In this document: one piece after another, positions 25,175 through 34,707 of the stretch
How the letters are laid out: the number at the start of each line of letters is the position of its first letter
How positions within the stretch are numbered: position 1 is the stretch's first letter
NCBI RefSeq assembly: GCF_002009175.1
Contig: NZ_CP018047.1
Span: forward strand, 5,952,001 to 6,016,000
Length of the DNA stretch: 64,000 bases
Origin: Streptomyces niveus
GTDB lineage: Bacteria; Actinomycetota; Actinomycetes; Streptomycetales; Streptomycetaceae
Direction of reading: 5' to 3'
The notes under the pieces: generated by a model
What the model saw: the letters and a program-made list of their open reading frames with translations, nothing else
What the model was told of the DNA's origin: nothing
Database searches by the model: none
Translations under genes and position numbers: made by a program

Positions 25175-25202
25175 ACATGTGTCCGGAGACCGGAGAGACC
25201 GG

Positions 25203-25901
25203 TCAGCGCATCTTTCCGCCGCGCGGCATCCGCATGCCCTTCGGCATCGGGCCCTTCGGCAGCGGCATGTTGCTCATCAGGTCGCCCATCGCCCGCAACC
25301 GGTCGTTGGCCGCCGTCACCTGCGGGCCGGAGAGCACCCGAGGCAGCTTGAGCATCGTCGTACGGACCTTCTTCAGCGGCACCTGACCCTCACCGTCGCC
25401 GACGATGATGTCGTGCACCGGCACATCGATGACGATGCGCGCCATCTTCTTCTTCTCGGCCGCCAGCAGGCCCTTCAGCCGGTTCGGATTGCCCTCCGCC
25501 ACCAGCACGATGCCGGCCTTGCCGACCGCGCGATGGATCACGTCCTGGCTGCGGTTCATCGCGACCGCCGGAGTGGTGGACCAGCCGCGGCCCACGTTCT
25601 CCAGCACGGCCGCCGCCGCTCCCGGCTGGCCCTCCATCTGCCCGAAGGCAGCACGCTCGGCGCGGCGTCCGAAGACGATCGCCATCGCGAGGAAGGCCAG
25701 GATGAAGCCCAGAATGCCCAGATAAATGGGGTGGCCGACCAGAAAGCCGATCGCGAGGAAGACACCGAAGGTGACGATTCCCACACCCGCGACGACGAGA
25801 CCGACCTTCTTGTCGGCCCGTCGGGTCATCTTGTAGGTAAGAGCGATCTGCTTCAGTCGCCCAGTTTCCGCCGCAGTGTCTGCGTTTTCCTTCCTCGCCA
25901 T
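25203..25901 (-). CDS. DUF4191 family membrane protein
   Basis: 232 aa from ATG 25901; the longer frame to 26042 is antisense-like. Short basic N-terminus (MARKENADTAAETGRLKQIA) is followed by two membrane helices (VGLVVAGVGIVTFGVFLAIG; YLGILGFILAFLAMAIVFG) and a cytoplasmic domain (WSTTPAVAMNRSQDVIHRAV; IVLVAEGNPNRLKGLLAAEK). The C-terminus is Met/Pro/Lys-rich. Conserved in actinobacteria next to glnA and lipA; function unknown. Confidence 0.85.
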   Translation of the reverse strand: MARKENADTAAETGRLKQIALTYKMTRRADKKVGLVVAGVGIVTFGVFLAIGFLVGHPIYLGILGFILAFLAMAIVFGRRAERAAFGQMEGQPGAAAAVLENVGRGWSTTPAVAMNRSQDVIHRAVGKAGIVLVAEGNPNRLKGLLAAEKKKMARIVIDVPVHDIIVGDGEGQVPLKKVRTTMLKLPRVLSGPQVTAANDRLRAMGDLMSNMPLPKGPMPKGMRMPRGGKMR

Positions 25902-25920
25902 GAACGGAAGTTTACGTGGC

Positions 25921-26154
25921 TCAGGAAGTGCGGCCCGACACGGCCTCCAGTACGTGCTGCGCCTCGACCCGGTCCTTGGCCCTGCGGCGGTCCTCCAGGA
26001 CGGCTGTCCAGGCGTTCCTGCGGGCCGTGCGCTGGCCGCCACCGAGGAGGAGTGACTCCACGGCGCGCAGGGCGTGGGAGACGGAGGGCAGGGCGGTGGG
26101 GCGGTTGGCTGCCGCCATCACCTGGGTGACGGGTCGTACCGGCGCGGCCTGCAT
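25921..26154 (-). CDS. Small conserved actinobacterial protein
   Basis: 77 aa. The core ALPSVSHALRAVESLLLGGG and RRAKDRVEAQHVLEAV is helical, and a gene of this size occurs at the same place in other Streptomyces between lipA and DUF4191. ATG 26154 is chosen; a second Met at residue 13 (MAAANRP) is possible. No function known. Confidence 0.7.
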   Translation of the reverse strand: MQAAPVRPVTQVMAAANRPTALPSVSHALRAVESLLLGGGQRTARRNAWTAVLEDRRRAKDRVEAQHVLEAVSGRTS

Positions 26155-26229
26155 TGTGGCTGTTCCCCCTAGGAACGAGTGCGGTGACGGTGCGGGAGTG
26201 GGGCGCGAGCGGGTTCGGGGCCGGTGCGC

Positions 26230-26284
26230 GCTCCGGTACGGGAACGGGCTCCGGTGCTAGAACGGGCTCCGGTAAGGGAACCGG
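26230..26284. repeat. Three 18-bp tandem repeats
   Basis: GCTCCGGTACGGGAACGG, GCTCCGGTGCTAGAACGG and GCTCCGGTAAGGGAACCGG follow one another directly. They lie in the 380-bp gap between the small gene (ends its upstream side at 26154) and lipA. No further gene is visible in that gap. Confidence 0.75.
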
Positions 26285-26386
26285 TGTGCGCGGTGCGTAC
26301 TGATGAGGGTTACCCGATGGTGTTACCAGTGCGTGACCAAGCGGTCAAACGGCCGTGAATGCCCGGAGCCGTACCCCCGAACAGCG

Positions 26387-26435
26387 CCGCGGCCCGTACG
26401 CGGCCCCCGACCTGCGGGGAGCGTACGGGCCGCGG
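26387..26435 (-). terminator. Strong terminator of the lipB-lipA unit
   Basis: CCGCGGCCCGTACGC (26387-26401) pairs perfectly with GCGTACGGGCCGCGG (26421-26435); the loop itself can pair CCCCGACCTGCGGGG. It is 100 bp past the lipA stop. Confidence 0.75.
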
Positions 26436-26533
26436 CGATACGGCCGTTACCGTCGGGTAGTCGCTTGTGCTCGGGTTCACACGCCGGGTTCACGCGGCGG
26501 GCGCGCGGAGCGAGTGGGCGCAAGCCCCCGGAT

Positions 26534-27499
26534 TCACACCGCCTGGTGCACGGACTCCGTGCCCCGGCGCTCCATCGCCTGCTGGAACAGCCGCCCCGCG
26601 CGGTACGAGGAGCGGACCAGCGGTCCGGACATCACACCGGAGTAGCCGATCGCGTCGGCCTCGTCCTTCAGCTCCACGAACTCGTGCGGCTTCACCCACC
26701 GTTCGACGGGGTGATGGCGCGCGGAGGGCCGCAGATACTGCGTGATGGTGATCAGCTCGCAGCCCGCGTCGTGCAGATCGCGCAGCGCGTCACTGACCTC
26801 CTCGCGGGTCTCGCCCATACCGAGGATCAGATTCGACTTCGTGATCAGACCGGCCTCGCGGGCCTGGGTGATGACGTCGAGGGAGCGCTCGTAACGGAAG
26901 CCGGGGCGGATCCGCTTGAAGATCCGCGGCACCGTCTCGACGTTGTGCGCGAGTACCTGGGGGCGCGAGGAGAAGACCTCGGCGAGCGCGTCGGCCTCCG
27001 CGTTGAAGTCGGGGATGAGCAGTTCGACCTTCGTACGGCCCGCCTCACGCCCCGCGGTCTGCGCGTGGATCTGGCGCACCGTCTCCGCGTACAGCCACGC
27101 GCCGCCGTCCGCCAGGTCGTCGCGGGCGACGCCGGTGATCGTGGCGTAGTTCAGGTCCATCGTGACGACGGACTCGCCGACCCGGCGCGGCTCGTCGCGG
27201 TCCAGCGCCTCGGGCTTGCCCGTGTCGATCTGGCAGAAGTCGCAACGCCGCGTGCACTGGTCGCCGCCGATGAGGAAGGTCGCCTCGCGGTCCTCCCAGC
27301 ATTCGTAGATGTTGGGACAGCCGGCCTCCTGGCACACGGTGTGCAGACCCTCGCTCTTCACGAGCTTCTGCATCGCGGTGTACTCGGGCCCCATCTTCGC
27401 CCGGGTCTTGATCCACTCGGGCTTGCGCTCGATGGGGGTCTGGCTGTTCCGGACCTCCAGGCGCAGCATCTTGCGTCCGTCGGGTGCGACAGCGGACAC
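26534..27499 (-). CDS. lipA: Lipoyl synthase
   Basis: 321 aa. A radical SAM enzyme inserting two sulfurs into octanoyl-lipoyl domains. The auxiliary-cluster cysteines are in [14 protein letters not shown] and the radical SAM motif is CTRRCDFC. Further landmarks: [17 protein letters not shown] [13 protein letters not shown], and the C-terminal [15 protein letters not shown] 27499 has AGAGAGG upstream; longer frames have none. It serves the lipoyl domains of E2 proteins such as the sucB product in this window. Confidence 0.96.
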   Translation of the reverse strand: MSAVAPDGRKMLRLEVRNSQTPIERKPEWIKTRAKMGPEYTAMQKLVKSEGLHTVCQEAGCPNIYECWEDREATFLIGGDQCTRRCDFCQIDTGKPEALDRDEPRRVGESVVTMDLNYATITGVARDDLADGGAWLYAETVRQIHAQTAGREAGRTKVELLIPDFNAEADALAEVFSSRPQVLAHNVETVPRIFKRIRPGFRYERSLDVITQAREAGLITKSNLILGMGETREEVSDALRDLHDAGCELITITQYLRPSARHHPVERWVKPHEFVELKDEADAIGYSGVMSGPLVRSSYRAGRLFQQAMERRGTESVHQAV

Positions 27500-27673
27500 G
27501 TCCGGCACCTCTCTCTGCTGGCGCGGCATTCGAATCTTCGGCGAAGACCAGAGTACGCCCGTTGATTGCTTGGTACTACGTGGCCATGGCGTCGCATGGC
27601 ACAGGGACAACCGGTGGCCGGTGAAGGGCATTCCCCCTCCGGGCGCGACCGTGCGCCGTGGTGGCCACCGGGG

Positions 27674-28516
27674 TCAGGCGCGCGCCGGCTCGACGGTCTG
27701 GGCCGCGCGGGCCCCCGCCTGGGCTTCGACGGCCTCGGCCTCGCGGGGTTTCGGCTCCGCGTGCTCCAGCACGTCCCGCAGATGGTGCTCCATGACGGGA
27801 AGCACCTCCGCGACGGTGAGGTCGTGGCCGAGTTCGTACGAGAGCGAGGTCACGCCCGCGTCCCGGATCCCGCACGGCACGATCCGGTCGAACCAGGTGT
27901 TGTCCGGGTTCACGTTCAGCGAGAAGCCGTGCATCGTCACGCCCTTGGCGACGCGGATGCCGATCTGGGCGAGCTTGCGGTCCTCGCGGCGCTGGCCCGC
28001 GTTGGACGGCGCGTACTCGGGGCCGTTCAGCCGGGGGTCGAACTCCCCGTCGTTCACCCGGGGATCGAGGTCCAGCGACAGACCGCCCACGGTCCGGCGC
28101 TCCTCCACCGGATCGCCGAGCACCCATACGCCGCTGCGGCCCTCCACCCGGGTCGTCGCCACCCCGAAGTCCGTCGCCGTACGGATCAGCGCCTCCTCAA
28201 GACGGCGTACGTGCGCCACCACGTCCACGGGACGCGGCAGCTTCAGGATGGGGTAGCCGACGAGTTGGCCGGGACCGTGCCAGGTGATCTTGCCGCCGCG
28301 GTCGACATCGACGACGGGAGTGCCGTCCAGGGGGCGCTCACTGTCCTCGGTACGCCGCCCGGCGGTGTAGACGGGCGGATGTTCGAGCAGCAGGCAGGTG
28401 TCGGGGATCTCATCCGCGAAGCGGGCCGCGTGGACCTCGCGCTGCTTCTGCCACGCCTCCCGGTATTCGACGGCGTCGCCGCCGAAGCCCAGCTGGACGA
28501 ACCGCAGCTCACTCAC
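27674..28516 (-). CDS. lipB: Lipoyl(octanoyl) transferase
   Basis: 280 aa. It transfers octanoate from ACP to lipoyl domains, the step before LipA. Conserved [32 protein letters not shown], catalytic Lys in [16 protein letters not shown], and catalytic Cys in [17 protein letters not shown] 28516 has GGGAGG seven bases upstream. C-terminal 25 residues are Ala/Glu-rich and dispensable-looking. Cotranscribed with lipA (gap about 175 bp). Confidence 0.95.
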   Translation of the reverse strand: MSELRFVQLGFGGDAVEYREAWQKQREVHAARFADEIPDTCLLLEHPPVYTAGRRTEDSERPLDGTPVVDVDRGGKITWHGPGQLVGYPILKLPRPVDVVAHVRRLEEALIRTATDFGVATTRVEGRSGVWVLGDPVEERRTVGGLSLDLDPRVNDGEFDPRLNGPEYAPSNAGQRREDRKLAQIGIRVAKGVTMHGFSLNVNPDNTWFDRIVPCGIRDAGVTSLSYELGHDLTVAEVLPVMEHHLRDVLEHAEPKPREAEAVEAQAGARAAQTVEPARA

Positions 28517-28818
28517 GGCATTGCCTCCCTCGCTCTGTGCCCGGCATCCGGGGGGTGTCCCCACGGCAGCCGGGCACGGTGCACGTATCGCGCCCCAGCC
28601 ACTGTACGACCGCGTCCCGCGGAGCGGTCCGGCAGGCCCGAAGGGCTCCTGGGGCCGTACCGGACCCCTATGAGCGGCCCGTCAGCCAAGGCCGCAATCC
28701 TCACACGATCGGATGAATGTGCGACGAACGTGACGGTGCGGGCAGCTCCGACCGCTAAATTCGCGCCGTTCCATGAGGGCTGCTCCCGGGGCCCGGAAGG
28801 CAGGAGACCGTACAGCTG
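28517..28818. other. Divergent promoter region between lipB and the NsdA-like gene
   Basis: About 300 bp without a gene. TAAATT at 28756-28761 is a possible -10 for the rightward gene. No repeats or operators stand out. Confidence 0.4.
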
Positions 28819-30486
28819 ATGTCGGAACGACCTCCGCAGCGCATCCCCAACCGCCAGCTCGCCGCGCTCATCGCAGAAGCCGGTTTCTCCAACGCAGGTC
28901 TCGCCCGCCGGGTGGACCAGCTCGGGCTCGAACACGGCCTCGACCTGCGGTACGACAAAACGTCCGTGACCCGCTGGCTGCGCGGCCAGCAGCCACGCGG
29001 CACCACACCCGCACTGATCGCCGAGGTCTTCACCCGCCGGCTCGGCCGCCGGCTCTCCGCCCAGGACCTGGGCCTGGACGCCTGCGCGCCCGTCTACGCG
29101 GGGCTGGAGTTCGCCGCGACCCCCGAGGAAGCCGTCGACATCGTCGGCGGACTCTGGCGCAAGGACTCGGGGAGCCACGCGGAGCTGCGCAAGATCGCGT
29201 TCACCCCGGCGGGGCTCGTCGTGCCGAGCCGCGACTGGCTGATCGGACGCGCGGACGAACGGGTCGGGCACGACGGCTCGGCCGCGACGACGGCCGCCGG
29301 CCAGGCCCGGACGCCGGGGCAGGTGCCCGGCCGAGGGGCATCGCAGGTGCCGGGACAGCCCACCGGCCATCAGCTCGCCGCCGCCACGGGCGCGGGGCCG
29401 GGGACACCGTCGTACGGCACTCGCTCCTACGGAGGCGGCGGCGCGGACGGCGGCGGAGGTACGGGCCGCGCGGCGGACGCCGCGGGCGTCCGGGTGCCCG
29501 CACAGGGCCGCGCCACCATGCCCCGTCAGGCCGCCGTCCCCGCCGGTGTCCCGCCGGCCCGGCCGACGGACCGCGTCGCCGGACAGCGGGTCGGCGGCGG
29601 TGACGTCGCCGCCCTGCGCTCCGTCAGCGAGCTGTTCCGCACCCTCGACCAGGCGTACGGCGGCGGCCACGCCCGGCAGGCGCTCGTCCGGTACCTGGAG
29701 CACGAGTGCGAGCCGATGCTCCGCGGCGTGTACGGCGAGACCACCGGGCGCCGGCTGTTCGCCGCCGCGGCCGACCTGACCCGACTGGCAGGCTGGACCT
29801 CGTACGACATCGCCGCGCACGGGCTCGCGCAGCGCTACTTCGTACAGGCGCTGCGGCTGTCCCAGGCGGCGGGCGACCGGGCGTACGGCTCCTTCGTCCT
29901 GATCACCATGAGCCGCCAGGCCGTCTACCTCGGACACGGCCGGGAGGCGGTCCAGCTCGCCCGCGTCGCCCAACAGGGCGTCGGCTCGGCCGCGCCGCCC
30001 GTCGTGCAGTCGCTGCTGCACTCCGTCGAGGCGCGCGGGCACGCCGTGCTGGGCGAGCCGCGGGCCTGCACCGCCTCCCTCGTACGGGCCGAGCGCGCCC
30101 TGGAGTCGGCCCGTCCCGGCGACGAAGTGCCGCACTGGGCGCGGTCCTTCGACGAAGGGCAGCTCGCCGACGAGTTCGGGCACAGCTACCGGGATCTCCA
30201 GCAGTACCGCGCGGCCGTCCAACACGCGGAGCGCGCACTTCAGTTACGGGCGCCCGGGTTCGCGCGCAGCCGGCTCTTCTGCCGGGTGGTGCTCGCCTCC
30301 GCCCGGCTGGGACTCGGCGAGCTGGACCAGGCGTGCGCGCTGGGGGCGGAAGCCGCGCAGCAGGCGACGGAGATCCGCTCGGCACGCGCGGTGGACTACG
30401 TACGGGACTTCGAGCGGCGCCTGGAGCCGTACCGGGACGCGGCGGCCGTACGCACCTACCGCGACCGGATCGCGGCGATCGGCTGA
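28819..30486 (+). CDS. NsdA-like regulatory protein (HTH-like N-terminus, TPR-like C-terminus)
   Basis: 555 aa. The N-terminal ~110 residues (IPNRQLAALIAEAGFSNAGL; DKTSVTRWLRGQQPRGTTPA) are characteristic of the Streptomyces NsdA/BldD-neighbour group of developmental regulators. A low-complexity Gly/Ala/Pro linker spans residues about 155-260. The C-terminal half is TPR-like (YFVQALRLSQAAGDRAYGSF; QYRAAVQHAERALQLRAPGF). NsdA itself is a negative regulator of sporulation and antibiotics in S. coelicolor; this protein is a homologue whose target is unknown. Confidence 0.75.
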   Translation: MSERPPQRIPNRQLAALIAEAGFSNAGLARRVDQLGLEHGLDLRYDKTSVTRWLRGQQPRGTTPALIAEVFTRRLGRRLSAQDLGLDACAPVYAGLEFAATPEEAVDIVGGLWRKDSGSHAELRKIAFTPAGLVVPSRDWLIGRADERVGHDGSAATTAAGQARTPGQVPGRGASQVPGQPTGHQLAAATGAGPGTPSYGTRSYGGGGADGGGGTGRAADAAGVRVPAQGRATMPRQAAVPAGVPPARPTDRVAGQRVGGGDVAALRSVSELFRTLDQAYGGGHARQALVRYLEHECEPMLRGVYGETTGRRLFAAAADLTRLAGWTSYDIAAHGLAQRYFVQALRLSQAAGDRAYGSFVLITMSRQAVYLGHGREAVQLARVAQQGVGSAAPPVVQSLLHSVEARGHAVLGEPRACTASLVRAERALESARPGDEVPHWARSFDEGQLADEFGHSYRDLQQYRAAVQHAERALQLRAPGFARSRLFCRVVLASARLGLGELDQACALGAEAAQQATEIRSARAVDYVRDFERRLEPYRDAAAVRTYRDRIAAIG

Positions 30487-30516
30487 GTGGCGTCCAGGAA
30501 GGGCGCCACGGGCCCG

Positions 30517-31917
30517 CTAAGCCGCTGTCGGGATCTGTGCCGTCCCCTGGTCCGGTCGTACGCCCAGGTCGTCCAGGATCGCGTACGCGGCCCTGCGGCC
30601 CGACGAGAGCGCGCCCTGGACGGTGCTGGTGTCGCGGTGGTCCCCGCACACGTACAGCCCCGACAGCAGCCGCACCTGACGGCGCAGATCGTGCGGCGGC
30701 GGCATGGCGGGGACCGCCTCCGGGTCGTGCTGGACGGCCAGCAGCTCCCAGTCGTCGGTCGACACGCCGTACAGCGTGGCCAGATGGGCGCGGACCGCGC
30801 CGTCGAGTTCCGCCCCGGGGGGCGGCGTACGGAGCCCGAGCACCGTCGAGGAGATCAGCGTCCGGCCGGCCGGGGCGCGCGACGGGTCCACCGCGCTCAT
30901 GACGGTCGTGTGCGCCACCGGGCCGCCGCGCCGGTCCCCGTCCAGGAGCAGCGCGGGATCTGTCAGAGGGGCTGTGGGGGCCGTGTGGTGAAGGACCGTC
31001 ACGGGGTGGAAGTCCGGCACCCGCAGGCCCGGCAGCAGCTCGGCGGCGGCGCGGGCGCCCGTCGCGACGAGCAGCGAGCGGCAGGTGATCTCGCCGTGCT
31101 CCTTCGTACCGACGGCGCTGATCGACGCGTCCGTCACGCACACGCCCGTCCGCACGGTGCCGGGCGGCAGCGTGGCCGCCAGCAGCTCCGGCAGGGCGGC
31201 GGCGCCGCCCTCGGGGACGCACAGCCGGCCCCGGGCGAAGCTGCGCAGCGCCAGGTCGGCGCAGCGGCTGGACGTGGTGAGGTCCGGGTCGCAGAGCAGT
31301 GCGGAGAGCAGCGGGCGTACGAAGCCGTCGACGGTCCGCGCGGGCAGACCGCGCGCGGACAGCGCGGCGAGCGCGGGGCGTTCGGGGCGGGCCAGCAGCC
31401 GGGTCACGGGGGTGGTCGCGAGGCGGCCGAGGGCCGCGTGGAGACGGGCCTGGTCGAGCGCGTTGCCCAGCGGGGGGCGGGAGCCCGGACGGGTGGCGGC
31501 CCTGGTCCCCGGGACGCGGCTCCGTACGGCCCTGGCGCGTGGGGCGCTTGCCAGGGCGCGTGCGGCGGTGAGTGCGCCCCGTGCGCTCCCCGCCGTGACG
31601 GTCGCTGTGACGGTGACGCCCGCGCGGTGGCGCCGGCCCTCGCTGTGGACGAGCACGCCCGGCGAGAACATCCGTAAGGAGGCGTCGCGGAGTGCCGGGG
31701 CGCGGATCAGTTCCGGGTACGAGGTGTTGAGCAACTGGCCGATGCGGTCGAGGCGGAAGCCGTCGAGGTTCTCGGTGGCCATCCGGCCGCCGATGTAAGG
31801 GGCGGCCTCCAGGACGCTGACTGTTACGCCCGCGCGGGTCAGCTGGTGAGCTGCCGACAGGCCGGCGATTCCGGCGCCAATGATGACGACGTCCGCGTGA
31901 TGTTCTGAGCTGAGCAC
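30517..31917 (-). CDS. FAD-dependent oxidoreductase (amine-oxidase/phytoene-desaturase-like)
   Basis: 466 aa from GTG 31917. Dinucleotide-binding motif VVIIGAGIAGLSAAHQLTRA, then VSVLEAAPYIGGRMATENLD. Central region matches flavin amine oxidases (LCVPEGGAAALPELLA). C-terminal FAD motif LSGLYVCGDHRDTSTVQGAL, with SSGRRAAYAIL. Substrate unknown. A conserved Streptomyces gene located between the NsdA-like gene and the epimerase gene. Confidence 0.85.
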   Translation of the reverse strand: MLSSEHHADVVIIGAGIAGLSAAHQLTRAGVTVSVLEAAPYIGGRMATENLDGFRLDRIGQLLNTSYPELIRAPALRDASLRMFSPGVLVHSEGRRHRAGVTVTATVTAGSARGALTAARALASAPRARAVRSRVPGTRAATRPGSRPPLGNALDQARLHAALGRLATTPVTRLLARPERPALAALSARGLPARTVDGFVRPLLSALLCDPDLTTSSRCADLALRSFARGRLCVPEGGAAALPELLAATLPPGTVRTGVCVTDASISAVGTKEHGEITCRSLLVATGARAAAELLPGLRVPDFHPVTVLHHTAPTAPLTDPALLLDGDRRGGPVAHTTVMSAVDPSRAPAGRTLISSTVLGLRTPPPGAELDGAVRAHLATLYGVSTDDWELLAVQHDPEAVPAMPPPHDLRRQVRLLSGLYVCGDHRDTSTVQGALSSGRRAAYAILDDLGVRPDQGTAQIPTAA

Positions 31918-32172
31918 GGGCCCCTCCCCGAGGTCGGCGCGGCTGTGCGGTCCTGGCTGATGCCCGGGCCCCACTCAGGGAATACCCGAGTGCGGCTCGA
32001 GACTAGGAAGGGAACCGGCCGTTCGCAGTCGCGCAGTGGGGGCGGCATGGGTGCGTGTGGGGCGCACGGGTTGCCGTCCGGCGGTTGTCTGTTGCCGTCC
32101 GGCGGGGGTGCGGGGGTCTTGGTTGCGGGTTCGTTGCCGGGGGCGGGGTGCGGGGTCTCCGGAGGGGTGTGT

Positions 32173-32451
32173 CCGGACGGCGTGATTTACGGCGCGTGCA
32201 ACGCTCGTTGGACCCGTTGACCCGGCTTGTTCACGCGCCACAAATCAGCCTGAGTGTCCGAACACACCCCTCCTGCGACCCCGCCCCCCTCACGCCATCA
32301 CGGGGTGCTGTTCACACCCCACCGGTCCGCGGGTTGGAAGGGGGACGCGCAGGGGTCGTGGCCGGACACTCAGGCTGATTTGTGGCGCGTGGGAAACCCG
32401 GTTCCCCCGGGTCCAACGAGCCCTGCACGCGCCGTAAATCACGCCGTCCGG
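32173..32451. repeat. 279-bp element with 88-bp inverted arms
   Basis: The arms are 32173-32260 and 32363-32451. They match as reverse complements over most of their length, with differences only in a short inner patch around GACCCGTTGACCC versus GACCCGGGGGAACC. Landmarks: CCGGACGGCGTGATTTACGG at the outer end and CACAAATCAGCCTGAGTGTC at the inner end. The 102-bp centre has no ORF. It lies between two minus-strand genes. It could form a very long RNA hairpin or be a MITE-like mobile element; no target duplication is evident. Confidence 0.85.
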
Positions 32452-32505
32452 GCATGACCCCGGAGCGGCACCCGGCCCCCGACCCGCACCAACCAAGCCC
32501 GGCCG

Positions 32506-32580
32506 GCGATTGAGGCCACAACCCACCGGGCCGGCACATTTCAAGCCCGGCCGGCGATTGAGGCCAGAACCCACCAGAAC
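32506..32580. repeat. Two copies of a Streptomyces dispersed intergenic repeat
   Basis: AAGCCCGGCCGGCGATTGAG (continuing GCCA.AACCCACC) occurs twice about 41 bp apart. Variants of the CCGGCGATTGAGG motif are widespread between genes in Streptomyces genomes. They sit directly after the stop of the epimerase gene. Confidence 0.8.
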
Positions 32581-33473
32581 TACACCCGCAGCGCCGCGAG
32601 GATCGACTCGTCGATCTTTGGGAACGCGAACGTGAACCCCGACTCCAGCAGCCGCCCCGGCAGCACCCGTTGGCTCCCCAGCACGTCCTCCGAGAACTCA
32701 CCCAGCGCCACCTTCAGCGCCACCGACGGCACCGCGAAGAGCGTCGGCCGGCGCAGTACGCGGCCCATCGCCGCCGTGACCTCGCGGTTCGTCACCGGCT
32801 CGGGGGCCGTGAGGTTCACCGGACCCGACAGGGACTCCGTGTCGATCAGATGCCGCAGCGCCGCCACATGGTCGTGCAGGGAGATGAAGCTCCAGTACTG
32901 CCGTCCGTCGCCCAGCCGGCCCCCCAGCCCCGCCCGGAAGATGGGGAACAGCCGCCCCCACGCGCCGCCCTCGCGCGCCACGACGAGCCCCGTGCGGGCG
33001 AACACCGTCCGTACGCCCGCGTCAGACGCGGCGGACGCCGCCTCCTCCCACTCGACGCACACGGAGGGCAGGAACCCCTCTCCGGGCGGCGCCGACTCGT
33101 CCACCGGGCGGTCGCCCGTGTCGCCGTAGAAGCCGATGGCCGACCCGCACACCAGGACCTTCGGCGGGGTGTCGAGGGACGCGACGGCCTCGGCGATCGC
33201 CGCCGTACCGAGGACGCGGCTGTCCCTGATCTCCTTCTTGTACGCGTCGGTCCACCGGTGGTCCGCGACCCCCGCGCCCGCGAGATGGACGACGGCCTCG
33301 CAGCCGTACAGCCCGCTCACGTCGACGTACTGGCGGGAGGGGTTCCACTCGACCTCGTCGCCCGCCCGGGAGGGGCGGCGGACCAGGCGGACCACCTCGT
33401 GCCCGTCCGCTCGCAGGGAGCGCGTGAGCGCCGTGCCGATGAGCCCGTTGGAGCCGGTGATCGCGATCCTCAT
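32580..33473 (-). CDS. TIGR01777-family NAD-dependent epimerase-like protein
   Basis: 297 aa from ATG 33473, with AGGATGG upstream; ATG 33482 is an alternative. Extended SDR features: MRIAITGSNGLIGTALTRSL, VVHLAGAGVADHRW, GSAIGFYGDTGDRPVDESAP, and the DUF1731 C-terminus LGSQRVLPGRLLESGFTFAF. The family (YfcH-like) is cytoplasmic and of unknown substrate. Confidence 0.9.
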   Translation of the reverse strand: MRIAITGSNGLIGTALTRSLRADGHEVVRLVRRPSRAGDEVEWNPSRQYVDVSGLYGCEAVVHLAGAGVADHRWTDAYKKEIRDSRVLGTAAIAEAVASLDTPPKVLVCGSAIGFYGDTGDRPVDESAPPGEGFLPSVCVEWEEAASAASDAGVRTVFARTGLVVAREGGAWGRLFPIFRAGLGGRLGDGRQYWSFISLHDHVAALRHLIDTESLSGPVNLTAPEPVTNREVTAAMGRVLRRPTLFAVPSVALKVALGEFSEDVLGSQRVLPGRLLESGFTFAFPKIDESILAALRV

Positions 33474-33518
33474 GAAACCCATCCTGCCCGTACCCGCCCA
33501 CGTGGGACAGTTGGTGCC

Positions 33519-34013
33519 ATGCCGGAACCGCACATACGTGGCGCTCTCCTCTCGGACGACGACGCCCTGAGCCGCCTCGACCACGACACCTGGTCGTCCC
33601 TGCACGCGGTGACGCCCAGGCAGGAGCCGCCGTACGAGCCGTTCTTCGACACGCGGCACCGGCCCGGCGACTATCTGGTCGCCGAAGCCGACGGCCGGAT
33701 CGCCGGCTATCTCCGGCTGGCGGCGCCCACCCCGCTGGCCTGCAACGCGCACGTCCGGCAGATCCAGGGGCTCGCCGTGCACGAGTGGGCGCGCGGCCGG
33801 GGCGTGGCGAGGCTGCTGCTGCGCGCGGCGATGGAGCGGGCGCGCGCCGAGGGCGCGGTGCGCATCACGCTGCGTGTGCTCGGGCACAACAAGCCGGCGC
33901 GCACGCTCTACGAGTCGGAGGGGTTCGTCGTGGAGGGCGTGCTGCCGGGGGAGTTCTTCCTGGACCGGAGCTATGTGGACGACGTGCTCATGGGGCGTTC
34001 GCTGGACGTCTGA
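33519..34013 (+). CDS. GNAT-family N-acetyltransferase
   Basis: 164 aa from ATG 33519. GNAT motif A is QIQGLAVHEWARGRGVARLL, with the acetyl-CoA pyrophosphate loop RGRGVA; motif B is LGHNKPARTLYESEGF. Divergent from the epimerase gene. Substrate not predictable. Confidence 0.87.
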   Translation: MPEPHIRGALLSDDDALSRLDHDTWSSLHAVTPRQEPPYEPFFDTRHRPGDYLVAEADGRIAGYLRLAAPTPLACNAHVRQIQGLAVHEWARGRGVARLLLRAAMERARAEGAVRITLRVLGHNKPARTLYESEGFVVEGVLPGEFFLDRSYVDDVLMGRSLDV

Positions 34014-34033
34014 GAAGCGAGGGGAGCGAGGGG

Positions 34034-34558
34034 TCAGTCGACGCCGAACCGTTCCCACAGGCGCGGCAGCCGGTCGGCCAGCGCCTGTGAGTCCTCGAAG
34101 TCGACGGGGGTGCCCTCGGGCTCCGGGGCCTGCGGGGCGACCCCCAGATCGGGCGCGACGGAGCCGGTGAGCTGTTCGTACGCCTCGTCGGCCGCGTACC
34201 CCAGCTCCTCGTCGTCGCCGTCGATCTCCTCGTCGAACTCGTCGATGAGTTCGGCCAGGCTGTCCGGCTCGTGCACGGCGCCCTCGAAGATCTCCCGGCC
34301 CTGGCCGATGAGCCAGCAGCGGAAGTAGTCGAACGCGTCGTCGCTCGCGCCGCCGAGCAGGATCGCGGCGGCCGCCCACAGATCCCAGTGGTACGCGCGG
34401 TTGTAGCGGGTCTCGAAGTGCCGGGCGAAGTCCAGGACCGAGTCGGGGTCCAGCTGGAGCAGCCGCTCCACGAGGAGATCGGCGTGCTCGTCGGGATCGC
34501 CGCCGGCCGCCTCACGCGTGGCGTCGATGATCTCCCAGAACTCCGTCTCGTCGGTCAC
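34034..34558 (-). CDS. DUF4240 domain protein
   Basis: 174 aa. N-terminal TEFWEIIDATREAAGGDPDE and HWDLWAAAAILLGGASDDAF with FRCWLIGQGREIFEGAVHEP define DUF4240 (WGR-neighbour family). Acidic overall. Function unknown; convergent with the GNAT gene. Confidence 0.85.
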   Translation of the reverse strand: MTDETEFWEIIDATREAAGGDPDEHADLLVERLLQLDPDSVLDFARHFETRYNRAYHWDLWAAAAILLGGASDDAFDYFRCWLIGQGREIFEGAVHEPDSLAELIDEFDEEIDGDDEELGYAADEAYEQLTGSVAPDLGVAPQAPEPEGTPVDFEDSQALADRLPRLWERFGVD

Positions 34559-34707
34559 GGGTACAGCATCGTGCTTGGCGGGGGGCGGCGCACGCGGAGT
34601 GCGGAAAGCGGGGCATCCGCGCCACGCGGGGTGATGAAGCCGGACAGAAGATGTCTTCTTTCCGTGGAACGATCACCGGGAAAGATCAACAGAGAGGGAG
34701 CCGGCCG

